DNA of 64,000 nucleotides, taken from the NCBI GenBank assembly GCA_037367405.1, contig JAZKJV010005550.1, forward strand, positions 620,001-684,000, read 5' to 3'. This document shows positions 46,601-57,962 of this stretch, piece after piece. Numbering within the stretch: the first letter of the stretch is position 1; each line of letters opens with the position of its first letter. Origin of the DNA: Ottelia alismoides (lineage: Eukaryota; Streptophyta; Magnoliopsida; Alismatales; Hydrocharitaceae). The position numbers and the translations under genes were made by a program. The notes under the pieces were generated by a model. It did not search any database. It worked only from the letters and a program-made list of their open reading frames with translations, and was not told the DNA's origin.

Positions 46601-47762
46601 CTATTCAGGGAAGGAGCATATTGCATTTGGCATCGGTGTATTCCTCAAGAGGAGTACACAAGTGTCCTCGAGCACTATCATCGGCTCGAATTCGGAGGAC
46701 ACCATTCTGGAAGTAGAACGACAACAAAAATATTATAGTGTGGCCTTTGGTGGCCTATACTACTCAATTATGCCCAACATATGTTATAGGATGCACATAC
46801 AGTCAGAAGATGGGAGGAACCCTCAGTTCAGAAGACTCTATGCCCCTCACATTCATTCAGATTTCTTATGTGTTCGATGTTGGGGCTTTGATTTCAAGGG
46901 CCCATTTCCTAATAGTCAGGGATATTAATACATCCTGCTTGCCATGGATTATGTGAGTCAATTGATGGAAGATATTCCCGCTTGATCCACTAATAGCCAA
47001 ACAGTCTGTTAGTTTCTGAAAGATAACATCATTTCATGATTCAGGATCCCAAAAATTCTCATCTCATATGGGGGTAGCCACTTCGTGAATAAAGAGGTAA
47101 ATAAACTTGTCAAGGAGTACGCCATCTATCATCATGTCGCATCTCCTTATAATCCTTAATCTAGTGGCTTGGACAATTATCAAACATAGAAATCAAGACA
47201 ATCCTACAGAAACTTATTAGGTCGGATAGGAAGAACTTGTCACACCTTTTAGACTCGGTTCTATGGGCTTATCAAACTGCCTACAAGTCTCCCTTAGGCA
47301 TGTCGCCTTATTATCTTGTATATGGAAAGCCATGCTATCTGCCCATGGAATTAATTCACAAATCTATTTGGACAGTGAACATATGCAACCTCAACTCACA
47401 GAAATGTGGTGAGAATAGAAAAGTGGATCTGAACAGGCTCATGGGATTCCGAGACTACACATACGACAATAGCTTAATGTACAAGGAGAAGGTCAAACGT
47501 TGGCACGAATAACACATCAGACAAAAGAAATTTGAGCCTGGACAGAAATGTGCTTGTTTGAGGCAAAGTTGAAGATATTCCCATGTAAATTGAAGAGTAA
47601 ATGGACAAAGCCATTAATCACCTGACATGTACATGATAATGGAAACATTTTGATATATGAACTGTCATCTAACAGACAACCATTCGTCATCAACGGTTAC
47701 TTGCTGAAGTCGTATCTAGAGCGTAACACATTCCTCGTTGTTGTCGATTCAATTCAAGTAAT
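46601..47762 (+). pseudogene. Integrase of element F, heavily decayed
   Basis: Fragments in three frames: zinc-finger part EHYHRLEFGGHHSGSRTTTKI, core traces near 46860-46920 and 47060-47090 (SYGGSHFVNKEV-like), then a good open piece 47237-47512 (SHLLDSVLWAYQTAYKSPLGMSPYY, ELIHKS, MYKEKVKRWHE). After a TAA at 47510 the C-terminal part is recognisable to about 47762 (SKWTKP, then VINGYLLKSYLE). Catalytic Asp and Glu are not all traceable. Confidence 0.85.
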
Positions 47763-47911
47763 ATTTTTGAAGACTTCTCAGCAGTTGCAATGGATTTAGG
47801 CAATTCATATCAAAACATTTTTGATTGATTTTCTTCTTTCTTCTTTCTTCTTTTCATTTCAATTTTCAATTCTTCCATTCTTTTGTATTTCATTCATCCC
47901 ATTCATCTGTG

Positions 47912-48310
47912 TTATACTTAGGATATACTTCATCATAAGTATAGGGGGGATAAGTGAATTGGTGTTATTCATTATTTATTCTCTCGCTTGTCTATCAACT
48001 TGTTGATATTCTGTCTATACTTAAAGATATTTCACCCTAAATATAAGGGGACAAGTTGAGTCAATTGATTTTGTAAATTTTGATCTTTTATCATCCCATT
48101 TTTGTGCACAAATTGTTATACTTAAGATCAAGTGATCCTAAGTATAAGGGGGATGGTCGACTTCTCATTCATTATTGAGTCGTAGTATAGGCTTCCCTAT
48201 ACCCGTCATGAGTTATGTTTTCCTTTTTCTCTCTAATCACTATGAGGACATGGTTTGCACTAAGTATAGGGGGTCATATATACGTTGTATATACTTTAGC
48301 CATAACTCGT
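47912..48310 (+). repeat. PPT-like hairpin array of element F
   Basis: Copies at 47912-47949, 48016-48052 and 48116-48152, each TATACTTA...TAAGTATA(A)GGGG, plus a single CTAAGTATAGGGGG at about 48260-48273. Flanking stem ATGAGTTATG (48208-48217) with CATAACTCGT (48301-48310), one U-G wobble. Confidence 0.82.
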
Positions 48311-49676
48311 ACTTTCACATTTTGAATAATGTGGCTAATATATTGTACTGGGTAAGGGTATACAATAAATCAACAATAAGGAATATCCTATAAAAATGCA
48401 TAAAATTTTTCAAAATTCTTTGTACTTAAGATTAATAAATCAGTTTAAAATTTATTTGCAAAATGATTTGAAAAATAGTTGTAAAATATTTGAAAAACTT
48501 TTGAAAATCATTTGAAAAAGTTTTATAAAATGTTTTCAAAACCTTTGTAAAAATCTTTTGTAAATATTTGCAAAATTTTATTTCATTCGGTTGAATAAAT
48601 GTTTTGAAAATTTAGGTTGCAGATGATTTGGAAATGGTTGTAAAATATTTTGAAAAACCTATCTATACCTTTGAAAAAATTTTGCAAAAATGATTTTCAG
48701 ACTTTATAAATGTTTGTAAAGTATTTGTAAAAATTATTTGCAAAATAAAGTTTTCAAAAATAATTATAAAAATGTTTGTAAAGTATTTTGAGAACTTTGT
48801 ATATAATTATGAAATAAGATTCTTTATATGCATAACCCCCGTATATATGTATATATATAACAAGTGAATAACAACTAACTTCTGTAAGGATTCCCAGTTT
48901 CGAAAAATCCATACCCAATCTTGTAAATATGCAGGCACTCCCATTTAAATATATGTACATATTTCTTCCACTAACCCTTATTAAAAATCCCTAAAATTTT
49001 CAAAATTTTCCATAACTTACAAATTTTGGAAAATATTTTCAAAATTGCATAAAAATTTGCAAAACTTTTTCAAAAATCCATAAAAAGTTCAAAACCAGAA
49101 AATAGTTTCACAAAAATATTTTTTTTTGCACTGCATTTGTATTTTTTGGATTGATAATGATAATTGAACTGGTCTAGAATAAAATATGAATATTGGAGCT
49201 AGGTTGGATCTTAATACACTTGATCATGGGAACCTTATAGGAACTAGAATTGAGGCGCTTCTTTGAGACAACGAGACTAGGTTTGTATGTCATCTTGATT
49301 GCCTAAATAGAATATTTCAAAACACACGCATGACTCTTGTCGATAGTGACCTAACTTGGACACATACACCTTACATTTATCTCAACTCAATTTAAGTGGC
49401 AGAGGGATGGATTTGCCGGCATGAGATATAAACAAATGGAAACATACAAGGTCACAATCTCTGGTAATGTACCTCAACCCGATCCAGTAGCGATGAGGTC
49501 CAAGAACATGATGTTGTGGGTTGCGGTAAAGCTTTAAAAGAGGGATAGTCTGCTGGATCAAGAGGAAAAGTTCATATGTAAATGTTGTTGTACATATACC
49601 TTAAAAATGCAAAATCAAAAAAAAACTCCAAAAAGAAAAGATGGAAAAATCAAAGAAAAATCAATCCCTATCGGAG

Positions 49677-52272
49677 TGTTGGACATGCGAGCCCACGAAG
49701 AGCCATTATGCAATAAATGTTATTGCAAATATTATTCTCTGATCAGAAATGAAGAATAATTAATTTACATAATAGGTCCCTTAGTACAATTAGAGTTATG
49801 TACCATGGCCATCTTGATGATCATACAGATGTTGATTCAATTGTTGAATCATAGAGGTTGGTGCTTGGATGACTATCAAAAGGGTTAGATTGAGGACTCA
49901 TCAAGCACTCTCAAATGATTATTAAGAGATGACATCCAGCCTGAGTAGGAGATGGCAATCCTTTCTCTAATGGGTCGATATCTAACCGACCTCTTTATGC
50001 AGGTCCTCTACATAGGAATGGAGATCTAGATGTGTTAGATAAGTTAGGGAAAAGAGTTGACTTAACGAGATCAAGATAACCAAGATCTATGCAGTATGTT
50101 GTCATGATATAGGCATGCATCTTCTGACCGGAGACAGATGTGTTACTATATGTTTGAGTATGTACATTTGGCAAACCGATAGGTTGGTGATCTAATCAAG
50201 GTCTATACATCGGTGCATTGGTGTACATACAAGGGCATATGAGTAATACGATCTCTCAAAGGAATCATACAGGTTCATTTACTGAACGGAAGACATGAGC
50301 TCACTCATGAAATATTGGGAATCAAATTCCATGCACGGTCATCTCGTTTTGGAAGCTTGAGTGATTTTGTAGGTTTGATATATGCTTTTGGAAAGTATAT
50401 GATCAATACTTAGTTATGATATATGTTTTTGGAAAGTATATGATCGATACCAACTCCCAATGAGAAAATGAGAAACTTAATGATAAAACCCTAAAGGAGA
50501 CAGTCTAAATAGATCTAAAACTTCGGGTTTATTCTAGGTCTTCCAGTATACAAGATGTACATGTACTAGGAATACCCGAGGGTGATGTAATCAATAAATG
50601 ATTGTATAACCATGATGCTTACATTCCGAGGGAGTGATGAAACAAGTATGGATGTTAGTGACTCCTCTCAATAGAGAAGTAATCTAATCTTGGTCCAAAT
50701 GTTGGACAGTGACCTGAATTTGATTCAGATGCAATGAGAAGATTAGATTTACGATTTTGATTTAATCAAACATCTGTGGTAGGTCCCCGAGATATGGATT
50801 TGAGATATCATCTCAATATCCAAGTCACTATGCGTGGAACGTACGATCGTCATGTCCTTATCTCCAAGTATCCACGAGAAAAGTGCATTATTCTTGAAAG
50901 AGTATAATTTCATTGTTGATAATGTATTTGAACATTGAGGAAAATTGACAGTTAACTGTGATTTAATTATCATGAATAATATGAATTTGATTCATATTAT
51001 TTGGCCATATAAGGAGAGTAATCTAAGATGATTAAATGTGATTTAATTATCAAAGATGAGAATAATGTTGATTCATGTTATTAGGGTACACGAGAATAAA
51101 TATCCAAGATGATTTAATTATCAAGGATATGAATAATGTGGATAACATTATCCATATTATTTGTATATATTATAAATGTGATTTATAAATTATTAGAGAG
51201 AGCTTGTCGTAAATACTATCTTCAAATTAATTATTGATGTGAATTGGATTTGCATTGGAAATTAATTAGAAATACAATTTACATTTTATTTTGGGTTCTG
51301 ATATGACTCACAATTATTAATGGCATGATTACAATATTCACAAAATAAATTTGGAATTATTTTTGTGAATTAATTTACAATAAAAGTTGTTGTAAATATA
51401 TATGAAGGATTAAAGGAGCCAATGCCATCCATTTAATGGTTGGTGGACGGCCACCCTTTGACTTGGTCACAAGGGTGGTCGTCCCCCTTTTTAGGAGGGT
51501 GGGTGGCTTCCCTCCTTATCCTTCCATGCTAATTAATTTAGTTCAAAATTAAATTATGTTGATTATTCAATATATTTAATTTAATCGAAATAAATTGTTA
51601 TTGTATTTTCTACAACAAAATCATGGCCATTTAATAGAAACACAAATCAATCTCAATCATTGATTTTGTGTTTCACATGGATTGGAATCCATGAACTCCC
51701 AAAATACTATAAAGAAGAGGCAACTCTAGTTATTCTTGAACGCACAAATTATATGCTCTCTCCCTCTCTCTCTACATGCCAAGCATCTCTCTCTCCTCCT
51801 TAGAGTGGTCGTCCACCATAAACCCTAGAGAGGGTCACCGTCGTTGCCATGCACTTGTGTCGCTGCTTCGAACGTTCAGGGATCTCAGTCTCCCTCAGTG
51901 CATCTTGCTTGTAAAGAAGACGTCATATCTCATAAGACGAGATCAGGAGATTTGTCGCTTGAATCATCAACATGGATTGCAAGGAGCACGTGTTTCATCA
52001 ACATGCTCGTAAGCATCTCCTCTGTTGGATCAGACTTGAGAAAGGAGCTCTCTTCATTTAGAGACTTGATCGCAACCATGCTTCAAGAGGTAACCTTAAT
52101 ACCTGCATTGGGTTTAGATGGAACGATCTGAGAAGTGTTCTCAGATCATGTGGTTTCATCGCATTTGATTTTTTAAAAATTCCGCTGCCCCGAGCGACTA
52201 GTCGCTCCAGATCGCATACAATGCGATCATCACACTTCCGTGATGTGCTTAAGGATATTTCCATATCCTTCA
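49677..52272 (+). mobile_element. Insertion I: LTR-like, probably a solo LTR of a different retrotransposon
   Basis: About 2.6 kb absent from the UTRs of A and B. It begins TGTTGGACATGC right after CGGAG (shared with A/B) and ends near ATATCCTTCA, after which UTR homology resumes (GTTATGTATTC...). It has a TATA box CTATAAAGAAGAGG at 51708 and an ATTCCGCTGC-type U5, as often seen in Ty1/Copia LTRs. No primer site, PPT or coding domain was found, and a convincing target duplication is not visible (CGGAG left, CTAAG right). Short ORFs within are not gene-like. Confidence 0.5.
51708..51714 (+). promoter_or_regulatory. TATA box inside insertion I
   Basis: TATAAAG in ATACTATAAAGAAGAGG, followed about 60 bases later by CT-repeats (51755-51775). 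Confidence 0.5.
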
Positions 52273-52877
52273 CTAAGTTATGTATTCAATAAGGAAGGCT
52301 TATTCTTCATAGTCAAAGATACATGTGAGCCTACAGCCGGATGACTTGGCTACAATGGTCAAGCATCCCAATATAGGTAGCTACATCGGCTACAATTCAC
52401 TCTCTTCTCTACATCCTCTTCTTGAGTTGGTTGCACTTGAACTTAGAAGGGAATACCCCACTCCTCGAGGAAAGATTTGATGGATGGGGGAATTAAGGTC
52501 ATCATGTTGGAGAAGATTGTCTCTTTACGGCTTCATCTGAGAGGAGATACATATCACTTACACTGTACAAGATAGACTCATTACACTGTACAAGATAGAC
52601 TCGTAGTCATAAGGGTATGCATACGATATAGACTTGTTCTGATCTATCTCTTATGGAGACTTGGGTAGAGTTTTGTGGGTCTTGAAGGCTGTTGAATTTC
52701 AAGTCCGATTCCCAATAAAGTTCCGACCAAACTTAAATTCTGAAAAGTCTGACTGAGCTCCAAACTTTGATTTTATGAAGATAAGTTTAAGAATCAAAAT
52801 CATTCCAATTTATTTCTTTTTCTTTTCTTTATTTTCTTTTTAGTTATTATAAGTGTTTGTTAGGGACAAGAAATAGC

Positions 52878-52889
52878 AAGTATATAGGG
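52878..52889 (+). promoter_or_regulatory. Polypurine tract of element F
   Basis: AAGTATATAGGG directly before TGATGAATCTCC; weaker G-run than in A and B (TA duplicated, three G). Confidence 0.75.
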
Positions 52890-55800
52890 TGATGAATCTC
52901 CATTTCATCACCTTTATTCTTTCATTTTGGCCTTAAATGCCTAGCTAATTGCATATATATATATATATATAGCATTAATTTGTACAAAATAACACTCATA
53001 AATAGATTGATAAATCATGTTTAAATATATGTATTTATTTCCAAAATAAAATAATAAAGGAAAGAAAAGGAAAGGAAATGAAGTGTCAAAGACACTAAAT
53101 GATCTTAGACTTCGATATCAAGTAAATATTGACTTGGTTGACCAAGACTAAAGTAGTAGGAGATAGGACATCCAATTGTATAGAAAACACATTAAAACCC
53201 TATTCTTATTCAACAATAAATAGTTTTTGTATCCTATTTTATTTTGCATTTTATACACCTCAAATAATAAAACCCTCAACCATGAAATTATTACATTAAA
53301 ATACATAGAAAAATATAAAAACAATTGTACAGAAAAATAATGCACAGTGTGACTGGGACCCTCAAAAGAAAAGCCGCAAATAAAATTTTACAGACCTATA
53401 ACTTCCCCGCACATATTCGAAATTGATCAAAAGCACATTTATTGTTCATAAAATCTCATTATCTATCTAACGAAGGTGATTTCATTAAAAATAGAGTTAT
53501 GATGCAAAAGTCGGCTTTCGGGTCCCTATTGTACTATGTATCTGTATATAAATAATCAAAATATTTATTCTTTATATTTTTAACTTTCTTATATTTTAAA
53601 TACTTGTAAATGTTATTTGAAATACATTAAAAATATAAACATAAAATAAAGCAGGAAAATGCATTAAAATAAATAATGAAATACAATATATATACTACAC
53701 CTATAATATATACCTCTATTTATTTAAGAATGCAAACAAAATCATAAAAATATAATAAAAATATGTAATTATGTATTTAAATATATTATAAATATATACA
53801 ATATGCGTATATAATAATAAAATATAAAATACAAAAAAATACAATACTTGAAATGTAAGAAAATATACCTATGTATATACATGTAAAAATTAACACCTAA
53901 TAAATTAGCTTGTAAAATTAAATAAAAATTATAATTAAATACTACATAAATAAATAAACTTTTTTTATATTTTTACTTTAAATTAATAAAATCGTTTATT
54001 ATTTTTTATCTAATTAATAAGTGGATTATTCCCATGAATTTTCTGGTTGGTCCACGTGGACCAACCATTGTATGTGGATTGTTGATCGCTCGATCAATAG
54101 TCCTTTCTTCTCCACCCCCATTGTTGGAGGTCATGAGAGCTCTGACTTCTCCACATTTTTGTCCATGATCCATGCCTCGAAGTGCCTTGGTTCCTTTAAC
54201 GAACCTCTTCCCCTCTCCTCCCTCCATCGTGCTAGTTTGCTAGCATCCACCAACTCATCATCTCTTTCACGCAATTGCTCGCCCCCTTTCCCCCAAAATA
54301 TGTTCTATAAATGGATCCCTTCTACAACCATTTGCATTTTGATCTCTCCCCTCGTAACCCCAATAGGAACTACCTTGCATCGAGTCCTAGTGATGGTAGG
54401 TGCCATGCGGGCCTTGTTGGCATGGAGAAGAGGAAGATCTTGGAGGTCCAGCTCACTGGAGTAGCTACTAGTGGAGATTCTCTACTCCTTGACATTCTGT
54501 CAAGTACGAGCAGTAGCCTTAGTATTTTTAGTTCACATTTTATTCCTCGAGCTTAGTTTAGTTTTTAGTTTCATCAATTAGTTATTAAAGTATAATTTTA
54601 AGATCTAAAGTTTGATGGATCTTCGAGCTTCAGCTTTGTTTCCCTGTGAATCGACTGTAATCTGACTCATCACCACCCTCATTCTCATCCCCTTCATTTT
54701 CTCCATTATAACCCTCATTTTCCCCCTTGATTCTGTAAGAATCAAGGACTGTCGGAGCCTCTCCTCTACCCTTTATCAGAGCTCCATTGCCCACTTCATC
54801 CCCTTGTTGTTCCAGCTTCAAATTTGGTCTAGGAACTTTGCCTCGAGCCAAGGAGTATTTTTGTGCAGGTAACATGCCTTGAGAATGCCCTGGAATCAAA
54901 TCCAAGCTTCATCTAAAGCTTCGAGTTGTGAAAAATGGAAAGAGACCCAGGTCCCCATCGATGGGACCTGAAGCCCATTGAGGTGTCCCTACAGACACGG
55001 CTAAACCTCAAGAAGTCATAGGGTTGATCGAAGAAGACGAAGGAGGCCAGAGTAGTGAGGAATCCAAGATCAAAGCAAAGCACATTACTGTTCTTGAGGT
55101 GTTTCCCATGACACCCCTAGAACCGTTGGATCAAGAGCCTGACCCAGATCTAATCTAGGTCATGGATTAAAGGTGAAGTGCTATGCATCCTCCCACCATT
55201 GATCACGTTAAGTGGCGCCACATGGAGCTCCCTCAAACGTTGGATGAATGCCTATTAGTGGGTAAATTACATAGCCATCTGCCCACTTTTTGTAATTATC
55301 ATTTAGTCCTATAAATATATCGTGTAGTTGAAAAACTATTGTAAAATTTGCATAGGACCCACGTACTTTGTAACATTTGCATCTAGGTCCTTTGCCAAGT
55401 CACCTCATGTGCCTGCACGAATGAGGGCCTAATTGTTTTGCAGCAGGAACCTTCCGGGTTTATGTATTTGTACCTAGTATCAGAAATTGTATAAATAGCG
55501 TAATAATTTGGGGAACTTTACATGCATATCCTTGTGCTTTATTTAAATAGCAAATATACACCTCTCATGCGTGTATTTTATCTCATGCATTTTTAGTTTT
55601 ATTAAATAGCTCACGTGCTCTAAAATAGTAGGAAAATATGGTAGAAGCCTGACACGTGCTTGTTCATGCTCACATTTTTATTTAGGCTTTTATTGTATTT
55701 TTCTATTTATTAAAAATCAAATAGGAGCATTATATTCCATGTTTGCATATAAAAATCCAAAAAAATATAAACTACCTTATGAAATTCCAAAAAATATAGC

Positions 55801-56646
55801 ATAAATATTATTATACACACTACCTTCAAACCAAAAATCATAAAAAAATATAAAAGGGAAACCTTAAAAATTAAAAAGTTGGTAAAAGTTAATTAATATC
55901 TAAAAAAATAGTTTTCTAATTTATATTTTTATATATTCTATATAGTTTACATGAAAAACAGTTTTGGGATTTTGATACTATTATCTATTTTTAATACCCA
56001 AAATAATTAGGCCAATTTATTATATTCCCCATTTTGCATTTTTTATTCAATTAAAAATACATAAAATTAGCAAAATTATATAAAAAATCCCAAAAGCATC
56101 GAAAAATATAAAAAACCTAAACACCTTGTTTGTAAAATTTTGAGTTTATTTATATATTAAACTTTCAAAAAAGGATTTTTCCTTTATATATATCTATATT
56201 TATTATATACCTTATATATATTAGTTATATTATCATTATTATTATATAAATATATATTATATATTGAAAAATTCAAAAAGAAATCAAAAATTCGCAAAAT
56301 TAAAAAGGAAATAAAAATTAAAATATTAAATTATACAAAAATATAAAACCATTAGAAATCCATATAAATTAAATATGATTAAAACCCCATAAAAAATCAA
56401 AAAAGCATAAAAATATACAAAAAAAATAATTATTATTAGCTATCAGTTAATGATTATTACACCTATCCAACATTTTCTCTCAGTGGTTCAACCCCTACAC
56501 TTACATGTTATACACATCTTTTTGTCGGGTATAATGAATTTCACCCTGCATTTTTATTCATTGTTTAATAATTATCGTGGGTTGATTGTTGATGATTTGA
56601 TTTATTTGAGTCACGAATGTTGAGAAAGGTACTGATACAGTGATCA
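52890..56646 (+). repeat. 3' LTR of element F (3757 bp)
   Basis: Starts TGATGAATCTCCATTTCATCA (perfect 7-bp inverted repeat), ends ACAGTGATCA. It has the block with AAAGTAGTAGGAGATAGG (about 53150), a TATA box at 54306, moderately GC-rich sequence 54050-55260, and the U5 box CTCAGTGGTTCAACCCCTAC near 56478. The 60-147 codon ORFs at 54006-54905 look like chance. Confidence 0.8.
54306..54312 (+). promoter_or_regulatory. TATA box in LTR F
   Basis: TATAAAT in TTCTATAAATGGATCC, same relative place as in LTR A/B. Confidence 0.6.
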
Positions 56647-57090
56647 ATGGATCTGACTTGTCAGACACCGCAAGCTGTCCGAGACCGATTGACCATGTCC
56701 CATGATGCCTATGCATTTGTTCGATCATGTCCAGTGTGTCAGAGAATGGGAGGGATCGCTAGTCCCAAAGATGAAATTCCCGTGCAACATGGGATTATGG
56801 TTGATATTTTTGATGCATGTGACGTAGATTTCATGGGCTCATTCCATAACAGCCACGGTTTCAAGTACATTCTATTGGTAGTGTACTATCTATCTAGGTG
56901 GGTGGAGGCTATCCATGCCTGAGTCGCAGACAGCAAGACTGTTTGCAAGTTCATGAGAGATAATATCATTTCAGAATTCAAGATCTCCAAAGTCGTCATA
57001 TCTGATGGGACAAGCCATTTTGTTAACAGAGAAGTGAAGAAGTTAACAAAGAACTACGGCATCGAGCATCGTGTCGCTAGTGCATACCAG
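56647..57090 (+). pseudogene. Integrase fragment of remnant G
   Basis: Second half of the zinc finger (AYAFVRSCPVCQRMGG), then DACDVDFMGSF with the first catalytic Asp, SRWVEAIHA, a TGA at about 56920, VCKFMRDNIISE, VVISDGTSHFVNREVKKLTKNYGIEHRVASAYQ with the second Asp. Sequence stops at 57090, just before the PYHPQTNG region. More diverged from A, B and F than they are from each other. F's LTR abuts it on the left. Confidence 0.88.
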
Positions 57091-57920
57091 TGATGAATAG
57101 CCATTCATCGACCTTTATTCTTTCATTTTTTCTTTAAATCCTCAGCAAAACACTTGTAAATACTACTAATTTGTGCAAATTAACATCTAACAATGATATA
57201 TAATTGGTTTGTAATTAATGTATAATTATCTATATTTAAATATAAAATTATAGAATAAATAAAAGAAAGGGAAATTTTTGACTCCCCTCTTATTTTCTCA
57301 CATAAGTTAAAGGATTCATGATTTATTAGTAGACGTGTACTTGGTGCTCAATAAGAATTAAAAGTGATAATCTTAGTTAAAATTAGGACTTCTAAGAAAA
57401 CCAATTAAATAATCAGAATAAAATCAACTTTTGTTCTTGGGAGAACAATGTTTATCATTGGACACGGGTACCATCTATGGACTAGTGCCCAAATCTATGG
57501 ATGTTTGCTTGGAATATCATGCTATAAGAAACCGTACTCGAGGGTGTGGAATAGAGAGTTATCTATCAGCACTATCATAGAGTAGGAACTCCCCACAAGT
57601 GTGTTATGTTTTCCCAAGTGTTGCTGAAGATATATTTCTAGTGATTGTGCCCCTTCCAGCGTTTACTACTTAGAGAAAAGGGTGGAATGGTACCATCTCA
57701 TCGGGACTTCGGCAAAGGCCAATGTCTCATGCACACTTGAGTCTGGCAGGTGCCAGTTTTAATATTTCACTTACTCATACTCATGTTAAACAATGATTGA
57801 GAGTGGTAAATCGTATAGGAGGACTGATTCATCGCTACCTCGAGTGAGGAATCTTCAGATATATCCAAGTATACCTCAACCACATGTCACTATAAATCAA
57901 CTGATAGTGCACGATCTTTA
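57091..57920 (+). repeat. Rearranged piece K: LTR start joined to a leader fragment, inside G
   Basis: 57091-57285 resembles the first about 200 bases of the LTRs (TGATGAAT, ACCTTTATTCTTTCATTTT, as in F), with its own inverted repeat GATGAAT/ATTCATC. From about 57290 it matches the leader of C (CTCACATAAGTTAAA at C's 1940 region) instead of continuing as LTR. Most of an LTR is therefore missing. It sits between the integrase core and the pol C-terminus of G. No coding capacity. Confidence 0.55.
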
Positions 57921-57962
57921 CTTGTCAATGGACAACTGCTAAAGCACTTCGTAGAACCAATG
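57921..57962 (+). pseudogene. Pol C-terminal scrap of remnant G
   Basis: Translates LVNGQLLKHFVEP, matching VNGQLLKPYLEP at the end of pol in A and B. Only about 14 codons recognisable. Confidence 0.6.

Larger units (their letters stand above)
47763..52877 (+). other. 3' UTR of element F, interrupted by insertion I
   Basis: Left part 47763-49676 and right part about 52273-52877 together match the UTRs of A and B. It includes hairpins, an A/T-rich array headed by GATTAATAAATCAG (48428; only one copy here versus two in A and B) and the conserved block 49150-49670 (e.g. GACTCTTGTCGATAGTGACC, compare GTCGGCCGTGAC in B). No gene. Confidence 0.7.
45097..56646 (+). mobile_element. Element F: 5'-truncated Athila-type retrotransposon
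   Basis: RT, RNase H, integrase, 3' UTR, PPT (52878-52889) and 3' LTR (52890-56646), same family as A and B. LTR, primer site, gag and protease are absent on the left. The 3' UTR carries insertion I. The LTR ends CAGTGATCA and is followed without a gap by integrase sequence of remnant G, so F probably inserted into G's integrase. Confidence 0.8.

Noticed and set aside
54006..54905. ORFs of 73-147 aa, plus and minus
   Set aside because: Lie within LTR F around its TATA box, no domains, no conservation in LTR A or B.
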